NCBI GenBank assembly: GCA_015075625.1
Contig: JABTTZ010000001.1
Coordinates: forward strand, 1,240,001 to 1,304,000
DNA from: Anaerolineales bacterium
Lineage (GTDB): Bacteria; Chloroflexota; Anaerolineae; Aggregatilineales; UBA2796
Length of the DNA stretch: 64,000 bases
Direction of reading: 5' to 3'
A program made the position numbers and the translations under genes. Positions 39,944 to 46,940 of the stretch are shown here, piece after piece (position 1 is the stretch's first letter; each line of letters begins with the position of its first letter). The notes below the pieces were generated by a model. It did no database searches, had not been told where the DNA came from, and was given only the letters and a program-made list of their open reading frames with translations.

Positions 39944-41179
39944 GTGAGCGAGAAACCTTGCGTTGTGTATATCGAGGACGATACCCCCTCGCGGGTGCTG
40001 GTACAGGTCTTGCTTCAGCAAGACTATGACATTCATACGGCGGCAAACGGCTTGGAGGGGTTGAATCTCGTCCGCCGCCATCAACCGGATATTGTGATCA
40101 CCGATCTGAACCTCCCCGATTTACATGGCGAGATGATCGCCGCCCGCATCCGCACCTCTGCCCAAAAGGACATCCCCATCATCGCCCTCACCAGCGACAG
40201 CAGCCGCGAGGCGAAAAACCGCGCCATTGCCGCGGGCTGTACGGGGTTTTTGACGAAACCGATTGACGGCTTAAATTTTTCAGCGACGATCCGCGAATAT
40301 CTTCATGGGCGTGTGGACGCCATTAGTGACAATGACCGACGGCGGGCAACGGGGACAGTTCAGGCACACCTTGCCCAAAAATTAGAGGACACCCTCCGCC
40401 AAGTGCAGGATGATAACGCCATGCTCCGCACGCTGGATCGGGCGAAAAATTCCTTCCTCACCCAGGTGTCTCATGAAATGCGCACGCCGCTGACCGTCCT
40501 TTCCGGTTATGTGCAAATGCTCAATGCGATGATGACCCCCGGCGGCGCCATTGATGAGTCCTACACGATAATGGGCAAGAAACTTGCCGATAGCACGAAA
40601 CGCCTTCAAACGTTGATCAACGAATTTGTGATCATGGCGCGGGTGGCGTCCGATCAGTTTGAGTTGAAATTTGCCCCGATGCGCCTCTCCGAACCGTTTG
40701 CCGATGTGAAACGGGAGTACGAGGATGCCCTTCAAGCCCGCCGCCTGTCCTTTGAAACAAGCGGGGAGGGGTGGGAGGTTGCCTTCATGGGCGATCTGGC
40801 ACTGCTGCGTGTAGTCTTTAGCAATCTCGTCAGCAACGCCATCAAAGCGACGCCCGACGGCGGCAGAATAACCATCAATGCGGCGCGGGAGGCAGGCAAC
40901 ATTCACCTCACCTTCCGCGATACCGGTGTAGGGATCGCCGCCAATGAATTAACCCTTTTGTTCCAACCCTTCTACACGGCAATTGATGTCAGCCGCGGCA
41001 AGACGAGCAAAACGGATTTTCAGGGAATGGGTTTGGGGATGGGGCTAACGATCAGCACGCGAATTGTTGAGGGGCATAAGGGGCATGTCTGGGCGGAAAG
41101 CCCCGGTCACGATCCACGTGGATGCCCGGGCAGCACCTTCCACGTCTTGATTCCGGTGGCACTAACCAGCCCGCCCTAA
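39944..41179 (+). CDS. Receiver-first hybrid histidine kinase
   Basis: 411 residues, GTG start after AAGGGGAG. Receiver domain 1-120 with phospho-acceptor D54 (VITDLNLPD), T83-S (ALTSDSS) and K105 (LTKP). Then HisKA with H177 in FLTQVSHEMRTPLTVLSGY, and HATPase with SNLVSNAIKATPDGG (N box), DTGVGIA (G1) and GMGLGMGLTIS (G2). No membrane helix or sensor domain, so the signal must enter through its own receiver domain from another kinase or partner. Divergent from the sulfide operon; ends overlapping truB by 4 bp, tail to tail. Confidence 0.9.
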   Translation: MSEKPCVVYIEDDTPSRVLVQVLLQQDYDIHTAANGLEGLNLVRRHQPDIVITDLNLPDLHGEMIAARIRTSAQKDIPIIALTSDSSREAKNRAIAAGCTGFLTKPIDGLNFSATIREYLHGRVDAISDNDRRRATGTVQAHLAQKLEDTLRQVQDDNAMLRTLDRAKNSFLTQVSHEMRTPLTVLSGYVQMLNAMMTPGGAIDESYTIMGKKLADSTKRLQTLINEFVIMARVASDQFELKFAPMRLSEPFADVKREYEDALQARRLSFETSGEGWEVAFMGDLALLRVVFSNLVSNAIKATPDGGRITINAAREAGNIHLTFRDTGVGIAANELTLLFQPFYTAIDVSRGKTSKTDFQGMGLGMGLTISTRIVEGHKGHVWAESPGHDPRGCPGSTFHVLIPVALTSPP

Positions 41180-42066
41180 GCGGGTGGGTCTGCCCCCCCG
41201 AACACCTTTTCCGGCGTCCACAGCGCCCCCACCCGCCGCACAATGGCGAGGAACTCCCCCTTTGTGCCGTAAGCGCGGCAGACCTCGCCTGATTCATCCG
41301 CCTCGGCGGGGAAGGTTCGTCCATGCAAGATGTGCGCCGCCGCTTCCGCGCTCAGATGGAGGGCGGGGATCGAGGCTAACAACTTTTGCTCATCGGTAAG
41401 AAACTCACCCCATGTGCCGGATGCAAACGCCGCTTTCAACACATCCCACGCTACACCGTCCCGCGCCTCCCCACTCCGCGTCCGGCGCAGCGCCGCCAGA
41501 TGCCCGCCAACGCCCAACGCCTCACCAAGATCATGGGCAAGGCTGCGAATATACGTACCCGCCGTGCAGGTGATTTCTAGCTCAAGAAGGGGGAGCGTGC
41601 AGCGGATGAGGCGCGTTTCAAGAGTGACCCGCCGCGCTGCCCGCTCAACGGTTTCCCCTTTTCGGGCAAGCTCATAGAGCTTTTTTCCGCCCTGTTTGAT
41701 AGCGCTGTACATGGGCGGAATTTGATCGATCTCGCCTTGAAAGGCGGCGAGGGCGGCGGTAACGGCTTCCGTTGTCAGGTGGTCGGTTGGGCGGCGGGCG
41801 AGGATCGTCCCTTCGGCGTCGTAGGTGTCTGTCGTCTCACCGAGGCGGATCGCCGCCTGATAAGTTTTTATAGACGCCATAACGTAGTCGCTGAGGCGCG
41901 TTGCTCCCCCCACACAGACAACGAGAATCCCAGTGGCAAGGGGATCAAGCGTTCCGGCATGACCAACGCGGCGGATGTTCAGCCCGCGCCGAACGCCCGC
42001 CACAACATCGTGGCTAGTCATGCCCTGTGGTTTATCAACAACGAAAAACCCGAAAATTGCCGCCAC
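41176..42066 (-). CDS. truB: tRNA pseudouridine(55) synthase TruB
   Basis: 296 residues. Makes pseudouridine 55 in the T-loop of tRNAs. FFVVDKPQGMTSHDVV, catalytic D41 in GHAGTLDPLATGIL, YQAAIRLGETTDTYDAEG, and QIPPMYSAIKQGGKKLYELARKG are all present. C-terminal PUA-like domain about 240-296. Start of a run with the PfkB kinase, miaA and yraN, all same strand. Confidence 0.95.
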   Translation of the reverse strand: MAAIFGFFVVDKPQGMTSHDVVAGVRRGLNIRRVGHAGTLDPLATGILVVCVGGATRLSDYVMASIKTYQAAIRLGETTDTYDAEGTILARRPTDHLTTEAVTAALAAFQGEIDQIPPMYSAIKQGGKKLYELARKGETVERAARRVTLETRLIRCTLPLLELEITCTAGTYIRSLAHDLGEALGVGGHLAALRRTRSGEARDGVAWDVLKAAFASGTWGEFLTDEQKLLASIPALHLSAEAAAHILHGRTFPAEADESGEVCRAYGTKGEFLAIVRRVGALWTPEKVFGGADPPA

Positions 42067-42093
42067 CTGCTGGTTTGTCTTTGTCCTTGTTAC

Positions 42094-43065
42094 CTAACTC
42101 CGCACGCGCTTCAGGGCATCCAACGCCCCCTGATCATCAAACACCTCCCGATAGCGGGTGATGAACGCCTCTGGGGTATAGCGATGAACCTGCGTCCCAA
42201 CTTGTTCTAGAGCATACGCCGCCGCCAGCGACGCCGCCCGTCCCGCCACATCCCAGGGGATATTGAACGCCATGCTCACCAGCAGTCCAGCACGGAAGGC
42301 GTCCCCGACACCTGTTGGGTCGGTAATCTGTTCGGTTGGGTAAATCGGGATCGGGTAGTGGCTCTCGGCGGTGAAGATTTCCGCGCCCTTTTTTCCCAGT
42401 GTGCGGACGAATACCTTCGCCTTTTTTAGAACGTCCGCCTCGCTCATGCCCACCTTGCGCGAGAGCATCTCCCATTCGTACTCGTTCACCGTCAGCGCGT
42501 GGCAGTTTTCGACCCCCCGCCGCAGCGTTTCGGCATCCAAGCGTGGAATTTGCTGGCTCGGATCATACATGAAGGGAATTCCCCGCCGGATGCATTCTTC
42601 AACAAGGTTTGCCATGGCGACGGGATCGTTGGGGGAGATAATGACATAATCAGGGATCATGGGGATAGTCTGTTCGAGGCTGTAATTGCGGGCAAAGTTC
42701 ATCGCCCCGCCGTAAAATGAGGCAATCTGGTTGTTTTCCTCATCGGTATTGGCGAAGAAGGATGCTGTGAAAACCTGTTCTTCCACCACCACCGCGCTGG
42801 TATCCACCCCATTTTGTTCCAGCCACGTCCGGTAATCGGCAAAATCGCGCCCCACCGTCCCCGCCAAACGGGGACGGTACCCCAACAAGCCCAGATTATA
42901 GGCAATATTTGCCCCCGACCCACCCCAGTGCCGCGCCATATCATCAACGAGGAAACTGAGGCTGATCATGTCCAGTTTGTCTAAGAGAAGCTGTTCGCGG
43001 AACTTGCCCGGAAAGCGCATCAGATAGTCATATGCGATGGAGCCGGTGACAACGATTTCATTCAT
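42094..43065 (-). CDS. PfkB-family carbohydrate/nucleoside kinase
   Basis: 323 residues. GGSGANIAYNLGLLGYRP in the N-terminal lid region and the C-terminal anion-hole/catalytic motif DPTGVGDAFRAGLL, where the Asp is the base. Adenosine-kinase-like members share the GGSGANIAYNLA form, so a nucleoside or ribosyl substrate is plausible but unproved. The ATG at 43065 (MNEIVVTGS) is used; upstream frame to 43134 overlaps miaA and does not fit. Confidence 0.88.
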   Translation of the reverse strand: MNEIVVTGSIAYDYLMRFPGKFREQLLLDKLDMISLSFLVDDMARHWGGSGANIAYNLGLLGYRPRLAGTVGRDFADYRTWLEQNGVDTSAVVVEEQVFTASFFANTDEENNQIASFYGGAMNFARNYSLEQTIPMIPDYVIISPNDPVAMANLVEECIRRGIPFMYDPSQQIPRLDAETLRRGVENCHALTVNEYEWEMLSRKVGMSEADVLKKAKVFVRTLGKKGAEIFTAESHYPIPIYPTEQITDPTGVGDAFRAGLLVSMAFNIPWDVAGRAASLAAAYALEQVGTQVHRYTPEAFITRYREVFDDQGALDALKRVRS

Positions 43066-43112
43066 GATCCGTAAAAAACCCTGTTGTGTGTGACGATACC
43101 TGTTAAACGAAG

Positions 43113-44045
43113 CTACGCTAACCCCGCTGCCCATTCACGCACCTGAAGGGCAACCGCCCCCGCCTGCGGGGATTCCAACCAGATCAAATCGGCGTAACGG
43201 CGAAACCATGTGTACTGACGGCGGACAAAATCATGGGTGTCATATTTGAAGCGGCTAACTGCCTCAGCAAGGCTTAGTTCCCCCCGCAGATGAGCGCCAA
43301 GTTGGGCATATCCCAACCCACTCATGGCGGGCAAGCTCCACCCATAGCCGCACTCATGGAGATAGCGCACTTCCTCCACCAATCCCGCCGCAATCATTCC
43401 CTCAATGCGTGAATCAAGGCGATTATACAGGCTTTCTCGATCCCCCGTGAGAGCAAGTTTAAGAAAGGAATAAGGAGGGGGCGTTTTGCCTCTCTGGGCG
43501 CTAAAGGGCTGCCCAGTAAGGAGTGTTACCTCCAACGCTCGGATCACCCGCCGCAGGTTGCGCGGGTCGATGAACGCTGCCGCCTGTGGGTCAAGCTGAT
43601 GCAGACGGGCGACCAGCGCCGCCCCCTCTCCGGCGGCAATTTGCGCCTCAAATTCGGCACGAAGTTCGGCGTTGGGCGGAACATCCGGCGCCGACCAGCC
43701 CTCCATCACCGCCGCCAGATATTGCCCCGTCCCCCCGACCAAGAGGGGGATCAGCCCCCGCCCATAAATAGCATCAAGGGCGGCATAGGCAGCCGCCTGA
43801 TAGCCGGCAAGCGTCAGCACCTCGTCGGGATTCACAATGTCGATTAGGTGATGGGGGACGGCGGCGCGTTCAGCGGGGGTGGGCTTTGCCGTCGCAATGT
43901 CCATGTGGCGGTAAATTTGACGGCTGTCGGCGCTGACAATTTCTACGGGAAGGTGCTGCACAAGGGCGACGGCGAGGGCGGTTTTGCCGATCCCTGTCGC
44001 CCCCGTAATGACAACAACGCCTCGCTGCTTACCAGCCAACGGCAT
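43113..44045 (-). CDS. miaA: tRNA dimethylallyltransferase MiaA
   Basis: 310 residues. Adds dimethylallyl to A37 of tRNAs reading codons that start with U. P-loop GATGIGKTALA, SADSRQIYRHMDIATAKPT, PHHLIDIVNPDE, LVGGTGQYLAAVMEG, and DTHDFVRRQYTWFRR are the family signatures. Overlaps yraN by 17 bp and is translationally linked to it. Confidence 0.96.
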   Translation of the reverse strand: MPLAGKQRGVVVITGATGIGKTALAVALVQHLPVEIVSADSRQIYRHMDIATAKPTPAERAAVPHHLIDIVNPDEVLTLAGYQAAAYAALDAIYGRGLIPLLVGGTGQYLAAVMEGWSAPDVPPNAELRAEFEAQIAAGEGAALVARLHQLDPQAAAFIDPRNLRRVIRALEVTLLTGQPFSAQRGKTPPPYSFLKLALTGDRESLYNRLDSRIEGMIAAGLVEEVRYLHECGYGWSLPAMSGLGYAQLGAHLRGELSLAEAVSRFKYDTHDFVRRQYTWFRRYADLIWLESPQAGAVALQVREWAAGLA

Positions 44046-44379
44046 GGGTCAGAATCTCAAGGGCATTTGTCTTTAGATCAATGACCACCAAATCAATCCG
44101 GTGGGCGACTTCCCCCAGATCGTGGGCAGCAAGGTAGGCAGCGGCAAGCCGGCGCAGCCGCCCTTGTTTTCCTTTTCCCACGCTCTCTAGCGCCGCATCA
44201 ATACCGTCATAGCTGGCGCGGACTTCAACAAAGACCCAATCGCCCCCTTCGTGTGCCACAATATCAATCTCGCCCTCGCCCAGACGCCAATTTCGCTCGT
44301 GAATCGTGTATCCCCGTTCGCGCAAGGCGGAAACAGCGCGATCCTCAGCGGCGTTTCCTTTTGTTCTGGTGGTGGGCAT
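44029..44379 (-). CDS. YraN-family protein (UPF0102)
   Basis: 116 residues with the nuclease-like core GNAAEDRAVSALRERGY, EGEIDIVAHEGGDWVFVEV and KGKQGRLRRLAAAYLA. D, E and (V)K residues match a restriction-enzyme-like fold. Family role in DNA metabolism is not settled. First gene of the yraN-miaA-PfkB-truB run. Confidence 0.92.
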   Translation of the reverse strand: MPTTRTKGNAAEDRAVSALRERGYTIHERNWRLGEGEIDIVAHEGGDWVFVEVRASYDGIDAALESVGKGKQGRLRRLAAAYLAAHDLGEVAHRIDLVVIDLKTNALEILTHAVGW

Positions 44380-44502
44380 AGGCGTTCGTCCTGTTGTGTT
44401 CTTTTGCCGTGTGGCTGCCTAAAGCACGAACCCATTGAATCGGTGGGATGGTCAAGGGCTATGGGGTGTCCCCAAAGGCAATCGTTTACGGGCTGAAAGC
44501 AC

Positions 44503-44529
44503 CCCCCTTCTTCCGCAAGGAGAAGGGGG
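44503..44529. repeat. GNRA-capped hairpin repeat
   Basis: CCCCCTTC-T-TCC-GCAA-GGA-GAAGGGGG: 11 paired bases, one bulged T, GCAA tetraloop. The same core (CCGCAAGG..GAAGGGGG) recurs at 51388-51412. Preceded by a short R2 piece (GGGCTGAAAGC, 44490). Confidence 0.7.
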
Positions 44530-44562
44530 AACTAGGGGGAGGAGAGCAGCCGTGCCGCCTCC

Positions 44563-45657
44563 TTACATCCCCTTCAATTTTTCTTCCCACTTGGCAACCA
44601 GCTTGTTATAGACCGCCTCGCTGATCTCGCCGCTTGCCAGTTTCATATCAAGGCTGTCGATCATCGCTTGAATTTCTTCCTTCGTCGTCGGTGTTGCCCC
44701 ACCAGCAGGGGCTGCCCCGGCGGGCGGCTGCGCCTGATTGCCCTGATTCATGTTGTTCATCATGTTCATCATCATCTGCTGCATCATCATGTTCATCTGC
44801 TGCTGCTGTTGTTGTTGTGCGGCGGCGGCGTCAGGGTTCATGATGCCCCCCATCTGCTGCCCAACACCAAAGCCAACACCGGCTGCTGCTGCCGTCCCGC
44901 CAATGCCGGGATTGTTCGCCGCATCTTGGGCAATATCCAAGCGTTTGAGGTCGGCAAAGGTGCCGGTATTCCCGCCATACTTGATCAGGTCTTGCTGCGT
45001 GATGTCGGCAATATCGAAGCCCTGTGCTTGGAACGATTTAATCCGCAAGCCAAGCGCCACAAATTCCTCGTTCAAAAGCGCCAGCGCCCCCGCCTCAAGG
45101 TCATCAATGAGGGCGTTCGCCGCCTGAAGGTTATTGATCTGCTGTTTGGAGAGCAAACTGGTGATCGTCCCCAAGAGGACGGTCTGAATGCGATCCCGAA
45201 TATCCCCAAGCCGCATGATCGGCTTGCCCATCCCATATTGTTTCAAAAAGCGGATGGGGTCTTCGATCCCAATATCCACAACCCCGCGATTGCGCAGCAG
45301 CATAAAGCCGGGACCTTTGCCGGGCGTTTCCATGTAGATGGGCGGGTTCGTCCCCCATGGCACGGCGGGGAGGTCTTTCAGATTGACAAAATAGACATCG
45401 GCGGTGAAGGGCGTTTTCCCGCTGGTGATAAGGATTTTCAGCGCACCAGAGAGCAGCGGCAAATTCCCTGTCGAAAGTGTATGCCCGCCGGGAGGGAGCG
45501 AATCCAACACCTGCCCCTGCCGGACGAAGATCGCTGTTTGCGATTCTTGGACAATACACTGCGACCCCATGCGAAATTGACCGTTCCCGCCTTGCGGCTC
45601 ACGGTATACTAGTTCATCATCCATCACGTTTGGATGGGAGACAACATCGATCAACAT
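44563..45657 (-). CDS. SPFH-domain protein with C-terminal SHOCT domain
   Basis: 364 residues. SPFH/virion-core-like (YdjI) domain about 20-235: FRMGSQCIVQESQTAIFVRQGQVLD, then VYFVNLKDLPAVPWGT and DPIRFLKQYGMG. A Met/Gln-rich low-complexity stretch (about 275-305) and a Pro/Ala linker follow, then a SHOCT domain (about 325-364: TKEEIQAMIDSLDMKLASGEIS). Such proteins form membrane-associated rings linked to envelope stress. No zinc ribbon is seen, unlike many YdjI members. The coiled-coil gene upstream (45796) is a probable partner. Confidence 0.85.
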   Translation of the reverse strand: MLIDVVSHPNVMDDELVYREPQGGNGQFRMGSQCIVQESQTAIFVRQGQVLDSLPPGGHTLSTGNLPLLSGALKILITSGKTPFTADVYFVNLKDLPAVPWGTNPPIYMETPGKGPGFMLLRNRGVVDIGIEDPIRFLKQYGMGKPIMRLGDIRDRIQTVLLGTITSLLSKQQINNLQAANALIDDLEAGALALLNEEFVALGLRIKSFQAQGFDIADITQQDLIKYGGNTGTFADLKRLDIAQDAANNPGIGGTAAAAGVGFGVGQQMGGIMNPDAAAAQQQQQQQMNMMMQQMMMNMMNNMNQGNQAQPPAGAAPAGGATPTTKEEIQAMIDSLDMKLASGEISEAVYNKLVAKWEEKLKGM

Positions 45658-45726
45658 ACCCTACTTCTCCTTCGCTTTCACAACCTCACCCGTGTGGTTT
45701 TGGCGATGCCCTTGTTCTCTTTACAG

Positions 45727-45805
45727 CGTTAACTTAACGCCGTTAACTCAGCTAAATGTGAACGGTGTTAAGTTAACACCGTTTACTTAACGGTGTTAGG
45801 CTAAC
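45727..45805. repeat. Array of interlocking GTTAAC-type inverted repeats
   Basis: Contains CGGTGTTAA-G-TTAACACCG, AACACCGTT-TACTT-AACGGTGTT, and TTAACTTAACGCCGTT paired with AACGGTGTTAAGTTAA (15 of 16). About six TTAAC/GTTAA half-sites lie in 79 bp. It covers the last codons of the upstream gene and the spacer before the SPFH gene. Looks like a multi-site operator or a mobile palindromic unit. Confidence 0.75.
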
Positions 45806-46323
45806 CCAGTGAGCAAATCTTCACGCATTCCAAAGGCGGCGTTCGCCTCTGACGCAAGGGAATCCAGGGCGTTGATAACAAGTTCTGTTTTGTCGTTGTC
45901 TTTCGCGCCCACCGCCGCCTCAAGCGACATGACGATTTCGCGCATTTGGTCGGCATAGCGCACCATCGCCGCATCAAAGGCGTAGATTTTCTCTAGTTCG
46001 TCCGACCCCACCTTGATTGAGTCGTAGAAACCGGAATAGCCGGGGGCTGCTGTGTTGACGCGATCAATGAAGGTCTGGAAGGCAAGTTTTCCACTTTTGA
46101 CCTTGCTGACCAACGAAAGCCCACCCGAACTGATCATCTTTTTTTCGACGCCAATCAGCGCCTGCATTTGGTCTTTCAACTGGCGGACGACATGCTCGCG
46201 GATCAGGCGGTCTGCCTCGCGGCGTGCGGTCATTTCCTTATAGCCGCGAAAGCCGGGGATTTTGGCAATGATTTTTTCTAAGCCGCTCCGCTCGGATACA
46301 ATTTTTTTGTACAGGTCGGACAT
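45796..46323 (-). CDS. Helical coiled-coil protein upstream of the SPFH gene
   Basis: 175 residues, almost entirely helical and charged, no membrane helix. Recognisable stretches: LYKKIVSERSGLEKIIAKIPGFRGYKEMTARREADRLIRE and TFIDRVNTAAPGYSGFYDSIKV. Similar small proteins accompany SPFH/YdjI genes in Chloroflexota-like genomes (from memory, not checked). Function unknown. Its 3' end overlaps the inverted-repeat array. Confidence 0.8.
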   Translation of the reverse strand: MSDLYKKIVSERSGLEKIIAKIPGFRGYKEMTARREADRLIREHVVRQLKDQMQALIGVEKKMISSGGLSLVSKVKSGKLAFQTFIDRVNTAAPGYSGFYDSIKVGSDELEKIYAFDAAMVRYADQMREIVMSLEAAVGAKDNDKTELVINALDSLASEANAAFGMREDLLTGLA

Positions 46324-46421
46324 ATATCTGCCCCTCTCATTCTTTCTTCACCATATGAGGGTAGCATAGCACAATCCATCAGGGCGGCAAAAACCTAGCA
46401 ATTAGGGGGTCTTGAGAACGC

Positions 46422-46940
46422 ATGACGACAAGCGCAGCACACCAGGGAATGGACATTGGGCGGTGGATCACCATCCCACGTACTCTCATCTTCCTCTATA
46501 ATGGTGGGGATGTCCTCTTGATGAGACGTTCGCCCACGACCCCCATCTTTCCGGGGCATTACAACGGCATTGGGGGGCATATTGAACGCAACGAAGACCC
46601 CTACGCCGGAGCGCTGCGCGAAATTACCGAGGAAAGTGGATTAACCCCCAGCCAGATTAGCGCCCTTCGGCTGCGCGGCATTGTACAGGTTGATGGCGGC
46701 GGGGCGGCGGGGGTGATCATGTTCATCTTCAGCGGGGAGGCGCTTGCCCGTGCCGTACAGGACACGGCGGAGGGAGCGTTGGCGTGGGTTAGCCCGCAAA
46801 GCGTCTCTAGCTTGCCCTGTGTGGAGGACATTCCGATCTACCTTGAGCGGATCGCCAGCGGCGGCGATCTTCCCTTTTTTGCCCACCTTAGCTATGACGC
46901 GCAAGATCGCATGATCCTTCGCTTTGCGGAGATACGATGA
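46422..46940 (+). CDS. NUDIX hydrolase
   Basis: 172 residues. Complete Nudix box GHIERNEDPYAGALREITEESGL (G-x5-E-x7-RE-U-x-EE-x-G-U). Hydrolyses nucleoside diphosphate-linked compounds; the pattern is close to MutT/8-oxo-dGTP type but substrate is open. Stop overlaps the next gene start (ATGA). Confidence 0.92.
   Translation: MTTSAAHQGMDIGRWITIPRTLIFLYNGGDVLLMRRSPTTPIFPGHYNGIGGHIERNEDPYAGALREITEESGLTPSQISALRLRGIVQVDGGGAAGVIMFIFSGEALARAVQDTAEGALAWVSPQSVSSLPCVEDIPIYLERIASGGDLPFFAHLSYDAQDRMILRFAEIR

Noticed and set aside
44668-45612. Plus-strand open frame opposite the SPFH gene.
   Set aside because: Cys/His-rich low-complexity translation comes from the antisense of a Met/Gln tract; the SPFH reading is clear.
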